DNA from: Amphibalanus amphitrite
Lineage: Eukaryota; Arthropoda; Thecostraca; Balanomorpha; Balanidae
DNA length: 64,000 nt
NCBI RefSeq assembly: GCF_019059575.1
Contig: NW_024881562.1
Coordinates: 62,001 to 126,000 of the forward strand
Direction: 5' to 3'
Part shown: one piece after another, positions 34,391-47,180 of the stretch
How positions within the stretch are numbered: position 1 is the first letter of the stretch
Layout of the letters: each line of letters starts with the position of its first letter
Notes under the pieces: model-generated
Seen by the model: only the letters and a program-made list of their open reading frames with translations
The model's database searches: none
What the model was told of the DNA's origin: nothing
Position numbers and translations under genes: made by a program

Positions 34391-35402
34391 AGGAGAGGAG
34401 AGGGCTATAGACATAAACAGAGCGAAGGACAAACAGAGACGGGACCATGGTAGTCACCATTTAATTCTCGTCTGACGTAATCTAGGTATTCTTTTGCATA
34501 CGAACATTAATTGTCTTTGCATGTTGCGTGTCAATTTTTAATGATCAGCTTTAAAGGGAATGGTCACTAATGAAAACATTATTTCATTCGTTTATTCAAC
34601 GAAGGCACAAAGAAACCTTCCACTCGAATTCGCGAAAGTAAAGGCATTAAAACCCATAAAATGTGACAGCTTTTGCCACAGAGACAGAGGTGGCACCGCG
34701 GCAGAATAATTCTGTTCCGTCCATTACATTTAACGAGCCAGGTTCTCATACTTAACGGGTATTAAAGAGGAAACACGCCAATTATCTATGATGCGGCTAA
34801 AATATCGTCGTCGTAACACTGGAATTTGTCTTCCTTTCCCAACATTTCGTCTACATTTACAACACATCTTGACGCCGTGGCCTTAACCACATCAATCCTC
34901 CTCTTAAAAAAGACGTCGGGAATCAAAGGAACTCGTAAAAATCCAAAGCGGCCACTAAATAGGGGCACGGTACCAGGTACAGAATGCGACGCCCACCGCT
35001 TGCACCGGCCGGCGCAGAAACTGTGCCGGAAGTCAGCGGTGCCCGGCGGGTCAGTCTACCTGCCAGTTGTCAGCCGGCGGCGGCCCACCGCTCAGCTGCG
35101 CGCTGCCGCCAGGGAAGAAGGTGGGGCTGCCGACTACCGCCCCACAGCTCCGGGCAGGGTGGTGCAACTCGTATTTGAGATATAAACACTCACTGTTGAT
35201 GGCTTATGGTCATGTTGCATGATCATAAGCATCAATCCTTCTTCATGCCCAATTAGCTCGTGCACGTTGAGCTTTGGGTGTTGTTTAAGGTTATAAAAGT
35301 ATTATCGGTAGATAAGCTTGAATCTTATATCAAATAAGACAATTGGTCATGAAAACAGGTGCTGCAATGGAAGATTTAGGAAGAGTAGCTTTAAAGATGC
35401 GT
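33724..35402. other. Probable intron or upstream region of the zinc-finger gene
   Basis: If the acceptor at 33588 is used, this DNA is intronic for the - strand gene. It holds the (GA)n tract and no recognisable exon. Confidence 0.4.
34297..34392 (+). repeat. (GA)n microsatellite
   Basis: About 96 bases of nearly perfect (GA)n, ending in AGAGGAGAGGAGAGG. Confidence 0.97.
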
Positions 35403-35410
35403 ATCATCTC

Positions 35411-36127
35411 CAGAGCTGGGCGCGTTCCTCGATTTTCGGTAGTGCGTTAGCGTTCCTGCGTTCCTCCGGCCGCGGTTACTGCGTTCCTGGAATAGCGTTC
35501 CTCAATTTGTTTTCGTTCGGTGCGTTAGCGTTCCTGCGTTCCTGCGTTCCTCCCTAAAAAATACCGCCGAACTACGCGGCGCGGGCCCAACCAAACACGG
35601 GGCGAATCGATCACAGAATACCCAGAATGGCGACGTGGGGCCGAAAAGCAACTCGACATCTCTTTTCCGAATCGAATATCTGAAATACGTTTTACCAATA
35701 TCATCCGAAGGGTTTTCAACAAAAATACGACCTGCTTAAAAACAATAGTTAAGTTAAAAGATGTATCTTAGTAAAAGTTATCATATTTATTTTACACATT
35801 TAATGCCTGAAACCGAATCGAATAGTAAACATCACCACTAAATCTAAGCAAGCCTTCTTCGATTCGACCGACAAGTGGCGCCTCTACCGGCAAACACACG
35901 TACTCGAGATTCAAACATTTGACACAGAGGTCATTGGCAGCAATATAATTTTTCGGGTGGTTCCGCAAGAACGCAGGAACGCTTCAAAATTTCGGGTGGT
36001 GCGTTCCTCTTACTTGCGTTCCTTTGAAAAACTTTGCGTCCCTGCGTTCTTGCGTTCCTAAAAAGGGCGGTGCGTACGTACGGAAGAACGCAGGAACGCA
36101 CTAAAGGAACGCACTTGCCCAGCTCTG
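35411..36127. mobile_element. hAT-type non-autonomous element with perfect 8-bp target duplication
   Basis: The termini are CAGAGCTGGGC... and ...GCCCAGCTCTG, inverted repeats starting CAGAG as in hAT elements. ATCATCTC flanks both sides (35403-35410 and 36128-36135), a perfect 8-bp duplication typical of hAT insertion. Both subterminal regions are packed with GCGTTCCT and its reverse complement AGGAACGC, at least a dozen in all, as expected for transposase binding sites. The 717-bp interior has no credible transposase frame, so it must be mobilised in trans. Confidence 0.88.
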
Positions 36128-36135
36128 ATCATCTC

Positions 36136-39100
36136 GAACAATGCCAGCGAGACCATTCAGTTATAGGACTTATCCTCTGAAGTATGCATGCATCCCCAAA
36201 ATTGAAAGACATTCCTTTGAGTAAAGAAAGTGACTGGCGTCAAAGTTAAGACTGGGATGACTGGAGAAACTTCAAGTTAAGTCGGTGTGTTGTTCCCAAT
36301 GCATCCCTTGCGATGATCGTCACCATGCGACTCTACCCGTCTTTCCCGTTCCCTGTGCCGCGGAACCGATCTTTTCATCTCTCCGCTCTGCTGTCTCGCT
36401 GTCTCTGATTCCAACTGCGTTAGACTCAGTCGTCCCACAGCCTCCTCCCGTGCATCATGCACCGTTGCCGGACTGATGTAATGACCCTTCCCACCGGGCC
36501 CTCAGGAGTCGTCCGGCAGTCACGGCTATGGCCCTGTTTCAACTGTCCGTCAGTCTGACGAGCTCATGACCATCGATAATTCATGAGCTCGGTGGTCGCT
36601 CTCGCCCCGCTTGCTTCCTACTTACGACGGACTGCAGTGAAGGCGGAATGGGTTGAAACTATGCGAAATGGCCTCTAAGGACTATTGTAGCCAGGGGAGG
36701 TAAAAAAGAGGAGACGAAAGCTGGGAAATGAATGGAAAAAGAAAATTAAGGACAACAGAAAGAAAAGAGAAAAGTGGGAATGGGACAAATGCTGATTAAA
36801 CGGAGGGAATCTTTAAACTTTGAGAGAAAGCCGAAAATTAATCAAACAGTTTTATTTTCAAGACAATTTTGTCGAACTTATTTATGTTTTGCTGCGGTTT
36901 TAGATAAGGTTGTTGACATATTATAATACATAATATCGGTCATGGTGTTGCAATCATGGCAGAACGTAGCATGAATATTTTTAACATTGCTTTTCGCAGC
37001 AGGTAAATCCACCCCGATATACGCATGTGGCTGGCCAGTGTTTGGAATTCGATCAAATGTCATCATTCATGATTAGGTTGGATGTTATCTTGTGAAATAT
37101 TTTCCCATTCATTGATCATTCATGTCATTGTCACTGAGCACTTTTCAGACGCCAACAATATTAAGATAACGCCACATGAGACAGTATCAGTTACTCGGCG
37201 AAACATGATCCTCCTCTCCGAAGCAACTCCTTCAATAAGTCCATCACCCTCGAGCCTCGCGTCCAACCATCATATAATACAACCACCGATTGACTTAAGC
37301 ACATAGCAGCAGTCACGCTGACATATTTATAGCCATGCATGCATGCATACGGCATACATGTATATTCTCTCTCGGCGGGAGGAGTAGTCCCGTGCTCGTT
37401 GCGAATGCAAACGGTGACTATCTATGCGCCGGGTGAGCGTTGTGCGCGGCGAGAGTCCATGTCCCCATCACAGATTGTATCGACGGCAGCTCAGAGGCAC
37501 ACACAGCGCGCTGCAGGGGACAGGCCAGAAAAACGCGTGAGGCTTTCGAGCGGTTGAAATTCACCAAAACGGCACCAAGCAAATGCGAAGGGGTTTCTCG
37601 GTAGTCGGTAGTGAAACTTTCGTCGGTTCACTTCACATCGATATGCATTGTCCTCATCAACTACATTCATTTAGCACTTCAAACGAGCCGCACCTGAAAA
37701 ATACCTAAGACCGAGACGTCCAACCGTATCCCATCTCCATGAAACGCTCGTTAGAGAGTGCGCTGCACGCAGGCAGTGAGAACAAACTGTCACTTGTCTC
37801 GTCAGGCACAGACGACTGACGGACGCATACTATCGACACAGCTGACTGAGGTGGGGGACTCAACCCGGGCACATTATACATACAGTCTGCATAGCCCGCC
37901 ATGTTCATGCTAATTCGGCGCGATGTGGCACGGATTAGACAGAAGCGGCGCGGCCGCGGCGATCGGAAGGCAAGGACGTCGGAAACCAGGGTGTCCGTGT
38001 CGTGGGTTGTAGCGAGGGAGTGCCACGGTTACGATGACGGGTCGGCAGGAACAGTAGCGGCCGGGGGGCCGGGGCCGCAGTGACAGACTGCCGATCTCGG
38101 GTGGCGAGACGGCGGTAGATCCACAGCGCTCGCGGACCGCCGTCCGGCATGGGGAGGGTGGGGGTAGAGGACCGGAGGGGTGGGTAGAGGGCCGGGGAGC
38201 TGGAGCCTCTTGAGAGGCCGCACTCACTAACCGGCTACCGACGAACTTCGAACGGAGTTTGGCCATACAGAGCTATTAATGACCTGAAAGTTGAGGTATT
38301 TTCAAGTCTGCTGGCTGGATGAATCTGCTCATGATTTTTAATTTGTATATTTAGTGTCCTTGTGCCAGCTTCCTTCTGCAAAAACGCCAGTCACTTTTTC
38401 ATATTAAACTAGCGGAGCAACTCAATTAGAGATCATATTTTATTAATCTACGCCGGTGTTCAGCGCACTGATTATGAGCGCGACGAATCGGCGCGACAAA
38501 TTGGCGGGCCCACCAACTACTTCGGCTCCACGTGTCTCCGTGGATGGTGACGTAACGGTGACGTCACTGAAGCTGCTGCGCGACTGATGCAACTTGGCTT
38601 CACACCCACAACAAATGACCGAGGCCTCGGTGGGGCGGCGCCATCCGCAGCGGGCGGGCGGGCGCCGACGGCCCTGGACGGCCCCACACCCTCGGACGGG
38701 CTTCAGAAGCTGTCGACACGGTGTAATGTTGCTGCCAGTCGCCGACAGGGACAGCCTGTGACAGCAGCCAGCCTGCCAGAACGTCGTGACGGGAATGAAA
38801 TAGCGCTATGACGTATTTAAGAAGTTGGCCGTGTTCGCTCCTTACGTTATGACAGTCGCCAAAGGTCAACACCTGTCACCGGTGACCCGCTGACATTCCG
38901 GGGTCCAACGATAAATCCAGACGCTGACAGATTAGGCCGAGTGGCTCGAACCGATTCACGTGATTTGTGGAGGCGGCTTAGCGAGTGTCCATTTTAAATT
39001 GTCCACCGCATTTACTAGCTCGATGGAATAGTACAACGGCGTTCTCCCAACAAACGTAACGCGCTCATATTACTGACAATTTCATTTACTATTTCATCTT

Positions 39101-40470
39101 TATTCATGACTTTCTCGTACAAAACATCTTACATGTTTGTACAGTCCAAAACGCGTTTGACAACTACCCTATGTTAGTCTGACTGACTGATTCTCTATTG
39201 GCACTGCAGTCCAGACAGCAGCGAAGTAATGCTTCTTCAGACCGATACATCTAATGAATGTTTCAACTTTCAAGACACCTTCGCCGGCCACGATTTCATT
39301 CATGTATTTTCTTTGGCTGTTTTATGAGCGCCACTCTGCCGCCGACAGTTGACGGTCCAGCAGCTCTGGAGTGACATGCTGGGATCGTAACCGTACACTG
39401 GTCGCTCAGAGTTAATTCAGATAGCAGGAATAATGAGGAACCGCCGACGACTGCAGGTGGCGCCGAAACATCGCCGCTTTCCGGGATTGGTCAGAGCAGG
39501 TGGCTATCGTGACAGGGGCAAGAGCAACATCGTGACCGATCACACCATGAATTGTGCCGAGTAGGATGAAAACTCACAGGTTTTGTGGGTTGAATTGGTC
39601 TGAAATGGCCGAGAGACTGACTTATGCCTACGACTGTGAGTTTATTTGGATTGTATTGAAGTGGTTTTGTTTGGACCGATCTGTCGAAGCTATAAAAGTG
39701 AAGTGTGTGTCATCGTTATCTGGGGTTAATGGGGCCGGCCTGGTTTCGTTTGGTGTTGTCTGGCCCATGTTGTGAATACCTTAAAGGGGAGAGGGGCACT
39801 GGAAAGGACAGGCCGGATGGGGGTCGGGTGAGTCGAGAGAAACATCCCTGTCCCTGGCCGCCTCTGAAACCGCTCCCAGAGTTGGCCCAGTGCCAGCAAG
39901 GTCACGACCGGCACACCCACTGGGTGCGGCCTTCCCCGCCGTCCGTCCGTCCATCCGGGCTCTAACAAGGCCCGCCCCGCCCCGCCCCTGCCGCCCGCGG
40001 GTCCATCCCCCAACCAAACCGCTGTGGAGCCCGGAGTTGCTCTGAGTGGGGACCGGTCCCCCGCTCTGGGTGGTCCGGCCACGTACCCCGCGACCTGCCG
40101 GCGACGTACGACCTCGGGATGCAACCCACCCCCGCCTCCACGAGACAGGGTTCACCGAAGGCCCGCCGAGGGCGTCTCAGCCGTTCGTCGAATAATGAGC
40201 CACCGGCAGCGCGCGCGCAACGAGCTGCATGCTGATTCTGAGGCGACGTTCCCGGCCAGCCCGGTCGAAGCGACGCAGAGTTTATAAATACACGCGTCTG
40301 ACACCGCCTGCGCGCTACAACCGGCCCTAAGTGCGAGTTGTGCAACACAAGAGCATTAGCTGCTCATGAATATTTACCACCGAGGATCGGCTAGCTAGTG
40401 GTTAGACCTGTGTAGCTACACCAATTTATATTTATTTACGAAACATAAACACTAATTTAGCAAACAGATA
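36136..40470. other. Non-coding stretch between the two hAT-type elements
   Basis: It contains GC-rich stretches (37900-38200, 38620-38700, 39960-40140), a (GCAT)n patch near 37334-37350 and a short hairpin at 36560-36590. Open frames are short and lack domains. No gene is supported. Confidence 0.5.
36560..36590. repeat. Hairpin with 10-bp perfect arms
   Basis: GAGCTCATGA and TCATGAGCTC flank an 11-base loop. Confidence 0.5.
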
Positions 40471-40478
40471 ATATTTAC

Positions 40479-40743
40479 TAGTGATGTCAATTGCGGAAAA
40501 TCGGAATACCGATACCAAACCAAATACCAACCAAAACCACGGGAAAATACCGAAACCAAACCAACTTGGGAAAATGAGGGGAATACCAACTTTTTACCGA
40601 TTTCTTAGTCTCTTATTACATTAGTGAGGGTTAATGATACCAACAAAATACCAAACACATTACGATTGAAATACCAAATACCAAGTTGGTATCGGTTTGG
40701 TATCGGCCTATACCAAAAAGTTGGTATCCGATTGACATCTCTA
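40479..40743. mobile_element. Short hAT-type MITE with perfect 8-bp target duplication
   Basis: The ends are TAGTGATGTCAAT and, inverted, TAGAGATGTCAAT, the TAGNG-type termini of hAT elements. ATATTTAC lies at 40471-40478 and 40744-40751, a perfect 8-bp duplication. The 265-bp interior is made largely of AATACCAA/TTGGTATT motifs in both orientations. There is no coding capacity. Confidence 0.85.
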
Positions 40744-41984
40744 ATATTTACTATTCATAAGTACCTATTCCACTGCAAAATTACACCTGCTACTGAGTCA
40801 GTAATTTTGCACAGTGTCACAGATACCAAAACCACACGACATGTTTTTTTAAGTTGTTCAATTATTTGCCACTGTAATACGGCATATACTGAGTAATATG
40901 CTGGGGAGAAGGTACGGACGGGGGATGCAGCCCCAGCGGGAGGCAGATTATCCCTTGTTGGTCATCTGCACAGCCACACCAGGGCCGACGTGTGGTTGAT
41001 GACTTTGGCCGAACGTGAACACCGCATTAATACAACATTGTTTTCGTGGTCAGTTGTCATTGAAGGTATGACAACTTCCTGGCGCCGCACATAGCGCCAT
41101 CATCATCATCGGCTTCGAGAACGTCACTGATTGTGTCTCTCGCCATTAGTTGAGATAACAATAGACCAGTGGACAATGCAAAGCAGGCCGTTAATTTCAG
41201 ACGTCGATAAGTGTTGATTGTTACGGTGATTAGAAGTGCTGTGATAAGCGTAACGCAAGCCGCGAGAAACACAAGCTGAGAAGGTTTGATTGATCGAATT
41301 GCTTAATTCCAATGCATCCGTCTCCCATAACATAGACTTTGTTAGGGCGGGAGGAAGTTGGAAAGGATGTCATTTAGGCGACATTTCTGGTTAAGTTTTT
41401 GCTCATGTGGCAGCAACCATTCAGAACGTAAAGCATGGTGCAAATGCGTTAGGAATATTTCAATGAGGTTTCTGGGTTACTGAGATGTAACATCAATTTA
41501 TTCTATTCCTAGAGACATCTATTCCATTTCATGGTGCTCCAATGTGCAATTGCACGCCTCTCCGTGCTCCCTGGCCTCCGTTCCCGTTCGAGGTCGATGT
41601 TTAAGTCTGTCATCGCACCTGGCGATGGTCGGGAGCCGTCGGCCGTCTCTCTCTGCTCGGACAATGATGATTGATGCCGGAGCAGACGGTCAGGCATACC
41701 GTCACGCGCGCCTCTGGTCGGCCCTGCCCGGCGGGCGAGACAGACGGCCCAGACCGGCGCGATGTTCAGACCAAGTCGTTAGTGCACGCCAAAACAGACA
41801 GGTAGCGACTACTTAGGGGAGCCGTGTCCCATTGTAAGTCGCTCAATGGACCGAGCGTCCGAGCGTCTGGTCTCTGCTGTGGGTCCGACGCTGCGACCTG
41901 CGTGCTGCGTGTGTCAAACCTCACTGGACGCTGTGGACAGGGTTTGGTCGGTTGGAATAGTTCCAGACTGTTGGACGGAGAACA

Positions 41985-42080
41985 GTCGACATTGACAAAC
42001 AGAACAGCATATTCTACAGACAGAAAGCAGTCGACATACGGAGAACAGTCGACGTACACAGAGCAGTCGACAGACAGACG
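41985..42080 (+). repeat. Degenerate short tandem repeat around ACAGTCGACA
   Basis: GAACAGTCGAC, AAGCAGTCGAC and GAGCAGTCGAC variants recur about every 18 bases, mixed with ACAGACAG motifs. Confidence 0.6.
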
Positions 42081-44274
42081 ATCTATCCGTGGGATTTGTG
42101 GAAGCGTGGCCCATACAGCAACATTCTCAAACATTCATTCTGCCAACAACATTCTCCACAGCATAATTTATCAAGGCATACAATAGATATGAGAGAAACT
42201 CATGTTTGCATGCTTACGTTATAACATATTTGTTCAATAAAGTCAGTGCCAACCTAGAGCTTCTCAATCCTCCACCACAGCGGATGTTTCGCTCAGCACG
42301 TCTGTGCAGGGAGCCGCTACGTCGGGCCAATGTTTTTGTAAGCGACCAACAGTACTGATGTAACCGACCGTCAGCTTCATCGAGCGAGTAGTAAACCATT
42401 TGGCGCCCCCCCCCCCCTCCCCGTCCCAGCCCCGCCCGATTGTAGTCTCACCTATGATGTAAGCCAGCCCATCTCTGCATGTTGCAACAGCGAAGGACGT
42501 CTGCCATCACCAAAATAGGGTCACCAGGCCGCCGCCCGCCACCCCCACCTCACCCTCACGTCATCACCCGCCACCGATGGCGCCCGGTTGATGACGCCGG
42601 CCTTCTGTGATGACGCCGGGTGACGCGTGCTGCTCGCCGACGACACCGGCACATCAAAGTGTGCCGCGTCCTGTCACAAGTGTTGCCTGATAAATGAGTC
42701 CCAGCGGAGAGACGCGGAGTGGCGTCATTCTGTGACTACATTTGCACAGAGTATGTTGATGCGCTAGTCGGCTTCATTCATGTAGTTTGAAAGTCAGTCC
42801 CGGCGCGAAGACATGCCCGCCGGCAGCGGCGATTACGTTTGATTTTATGACTGCAGTGAGCTCGACGATTGATAGCTGAAGGTGCCACTACATCAAGAAC
42901 ATCAAAAATAGCGCTATGATATAAATCAAAGACGAGGATCTTATGAGCTGATCTAAAAGTTGTCATTATCGAATCAATTATAACCCTCCTCAATCCTCAA
43001 GTTCTCCATAACGCTATGAAATTCATTCCGAACATGCAACGCACCTCTGAACAGTGCGGACACCTGAACCTACCCAGCGCGTGGGCGACCTGGGAAACCG
43101 GAGAACGGCGTGGGACGAGCACGCAGCTCGACGCCCTCTTAGCAGGAAGAGAAGAGAGAGCTGTGCACGTGCTGTTCCCCGTCCTGCACCTGCAGTCCGT
43201 CCAGTGCCCACATACCACCTGCGCACGTCTCCCCGCTGACGACAAAGGGAGGCCGCTGACACGTCAACTCGGGGTGTCCGCCAGATGACCCAGGGCGGTG
43301 AGATCCGACAGAGGTGTCCCTGTTGATCGGTCAACCCCGCCCGACACACCATTGTTTGAGCTATCGCGGGGCGCCGCCCTGGCCGCTCGGCGTTACATGA
43401 GAGCTGCATCTTTGCGACCCTGCACGCGGGCCACAGACAAAGGATTAGCCTTCCCTCCGCCACCCACACTCAGTGATGGAGCGACGCTTCGAGACGCCGC
43501 ATTTGCAATTCGTACGAGGCTGTCCGTGTATCTTATTAATCAACACCGAACGCCTATTAGCGTTCACACACGCGCGGCAAAGCAGCCCGCGCAAGAGCGT
43601 GTAACCTATAATGGTGGACAGCGCTATTTGAAAGTTGATTCGTCGGAATGGTCTTTTGATGTGGGTGAACACGAGCGGATACGCCTAGAAACTTCAAATG
43701 GTAATACTCGTCAGCAGCAAGTGCGCATTTTAAACAGCCGATTTAAAACCCCTTAGCGCCGTCGAAGCCGGTCGCGGCACGGCATCTGGGCCGCGCCGAG
43801 CCCAGCTGAACGCTGTCCTAATACATGACTGTGCGCCGCCTGCGGCCGGCAAAAATACAGATTGCACAGACGTGTGCAATTTATGAAGTCTGCAGACGAG
43901 GTGCGCCGTCCGTCTTAGCTCGGTGGCCGGCGGCGCCATGGTAAATCAATTACCGGTGGTGCGCGGCGCCCATCAGTGAACCGGTCCCGGCGCCGGCGGC
44001 CCGGCCGGTAGCCGCTTACCTGGCACCGACTCCCACCCCCGGGTCGGCGGCATAGTGTAACTGAGGAGCGCCGGTGATGGGCACGCCACTGAGTGCCACT
44101 CATAGCGCATTGGCACGGTCTCTCTCTGCACAGAGAAACACATGAGATGGACGCAAACTCCAAAGACTTCCACTCCAACCGCTCGTGGGCACGGTGCCAG
44201 AGAGGAGCACTTGCATTGGACACGCTGCCGCATCCCACGCCCACTCTAACCGGCCATCGGCTGAAACAGTCTAG

Positions 44275-44500
44275 TATGACACAGACCACTTCATTACAGA
44301 CCAGCCATTACAGACCAGCCATTACAGACAAGCCCGCCACAGACCGTCATACCACAGACTATCCCACCACCGCGCGACCAGTCTACTCTACCACAGACCA
44401 TTTCACTACAGACCAGCCCACCATCCCATCGTAGACCATCTCACTGCACAGACTATTCCACCACACCAGTCCACCACAGACCCACAGACCAATTAATCAC
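44275..44500 (+). repeat. Degenerate tandem repeat around ACAGACCA
   Basis: Units of 10-16 bases such as TTACAGACCAGCCA and CCACAGACCATT recur about fifteen times with small variations. Confidence 0.7.
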
Positions 44501-47142
44501 AGCCCAGTCAGACGGTCCGTTAAAACACACCTCCTTAGAGCTCATCGACCATGACGAACAAAGTCAGACATCCATCATCTGATACAGGCAAAGTTCCCCC
44601 GGCGCGCCACGCACATACGAAACGCTCAGGCGATGTGTTCATTGCCGGTTCTGTAGGGTACCCGATAGCATCGCGATCAGCTCCTATGGTCCTCAAACTG
44701 ACAGACCGAAATTATATCACACCCACACGCACCCAAAAACATACTTCCGTAGGTGGAGACCATCCACATACACGCACAGTGCACACGATAGCCCCAGTTT
44801 GGAAATCACACGCAATTATCAAGGATACAAAGCCGCTACTCGCACACACTCTCACGCATTAACAGCTTTCAGTATTACTCAGCTCAAAGAAAACTGCACA
44901 CCGAACGTTCCACCCAAAGCTTTCATTTGTATGCATCATGTGCTATTCTGGTAGACCTTTACTGGTAGAGTTTTCCAGGTGTCTCGTAAATCACTGCCAT
45001 GAGGCAGTGATGCAAGAATCGGTTATTACATAACAATACAGTGCCAACAGGTCTCGGGTTTCGGCTTAAGTCAGTCGTCATTTATAAGCACCCGAGAGAC
45101 ACCTACGCACTCGAAGAATGCAGCCATCGGAGGCAAGATTGATGGAGACAATTGACTCCCACGCCAGCAGAGAGATCGTCGTCTGCCTGATGCTACATCA
45201 CACCTCGCAATTCCAACACGTTCAGCTCCAGAGGAAAGAGCTCCTGCTGCCGGAAGAGTGGGATATTCATCCGAGTTATATCTTTAGGTAGGTAATAGAA
45301 ACTCACATGGATGGATTCGCCTCATAGACTCCCCCATTTCCGCCCCCGCGCTCCTGGAACAAAGCTCTCATCTCCAGGACGACACCCACGTCTTCCACAA
45401 CTTGCACACAGTTCTAAACCCGCGCCCACTCACTCTCCCAGAATGGAGGGCTCACTTCTCAGCTATGATACTCGCTGGCACACTCCGGCGAGCACGCTCT
45501 TGAATCAGAGCCCGCCCACGGTCGCTAGCACGCGGCACAGTCGCCCACGCTCTCAGGAAGTTTCATTGAGGCGGCGAGGGTTGGGTGAGCGGTCCGAGTC
45601 GCTGATTTAGTGGTGGTGTTCCTGCGACCGCCCCGGCAATCTCCGTACAGACTGGGTGTCGTAACCGTACCGGGTAACCAGCCGGTGTCACCACACCCAG
45701 GAACCACCGCCGGAGTGCCTGGAGTGTCTCAGAATGGCTTGTGACGTAGGAGTGTCAATAGGTCGCGGGCTCGAGCTGGAATGTGTGCGCGCGCTGCGCA
45801 GTGCAGTGGTTCAGGTGGCGCACTGGTGGTTCGGAGAAAACCTGAGTCATCGAATCGAGATGTCATAGTATGGGGTGACGGGGACTTATGGAGGGGGTGA
45901 GGGAGGGAGAGGAGGGGCGAGAGAGGTTCAGCCACGGCGCTGCAGTCCTTTCGTTTCACTATATCACTGAACTGATACTGATCGTGGATTACTTGGGTGA
46001 AGCACGATTATTACTGGCACATATACCTTATGACCACGTACAAAATAATAAAATTCACTTTGAACAAATATCTAGCACTTTTACACCTAAAACAAACGAA
46101 AAAAAACGCCAGTCCCTAAGAGTTTTTTTTTTAGAATCCCACTGATCACCGACTCACCACATATTTTAGTTATTTACCACCCACAGAAAGAGTTCGTCGC
46201 TGACACATCGCACTGACTTCCTCGAAAGAAAGCCGCGGCTGCAACTCTGCTAATCAGTGTGTCGCTCGTCATTGTCTCGCCACGGAAGCCGGCCGTTAAT
46301 CGGGTCATGTCGACCCTGCTTACGGCAGCAACGATAGCGTCACGGCGCTGCCACGGCCGCTCCCACACCCGGGGACAAATGCGTGACCAGTTCCTCCCAC
46401 ACCCGCCTTACAGGAATTCCGTCGGAAAAACTGCCAGCCTCAGCGAGCTAATGAGCTTGTTTTGAAATTGGAATGTCTACTATAGCCGGCTCTCGGCGGA
46501 TTAGTGTGATTCTAAGCTCGGGTGTGGCCTGTCGCCCAGTCATGCGCCGTCCGGAGGCAGCATTCCTTCGCTCATGTCCGCTGTTGGTACAACTAGTCGA
46601 GCCACATGTTCAGCTGATGTGTAGTAGCACGGCCGTGTTCGATCTCCCCTACACCGGTGGATTTTTACGGACCGACTGATTTTCAGGAACAGCAGCAGCG
46701 CCGACCGTGCAGCTCGTTAGTTCAGAGAGCAGCAGCCGTGTCTGACCAGGTAGCAGACCTATCTCCGTGCCTCTCTCGCTCGTCTCGCCTGTTGTTCTCA
46801 GCACATCAGCGTTGTTTTGGGCGGCGGCTTATGGTCGAACAGGTCACGACAGTGGGCCGAGGCGCCCGATTTACACGGTGACAGCGGATCATCGCCCAGC
46901 CGAAAACTGCACCGGCAGGTGGGCCGCGGGCGCCGGGAGGACGAGAGGCTGGGACGCAGCTTCAGAAGGCGCACCACATGAGATGCGAGTAGCGCTGCAA
47001 CCAGTTCTGGGTTCGCGCTTGGGTCTTGAGCTGAGTTTGGGTCTGCGTATAGGTGAAACGCTAGGTCGATCTGGGTCTGTTCTCATCTACTCTGAGCTGA
47101 AACCCTATTGTGCGCTCTACTGTTCAATAAATGTCATAGTGA

Positions 47143-47180
47143 CGTCATAGATATGCTCATCTGATACCGGTGACGTCACA
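47143..47180. promoter_or_regulatory. Pair of CRE-like TGACGTCA sites
   Basis: GTGACGTCAT at 47143 and GTGACGTCAC near 47171 are matches to the cAMP-response element core. Similar sites occur near 16680-16690, 19343, 38560, 56250 and 63770-63800. No gene start is recognisable beside them, so function is unsupported. Confidence 0.3.

Noticed and set aside
43298..43756. 152-codon open frame
   Set aside because: No motif, no supporting splice sites and no similarity I can name.
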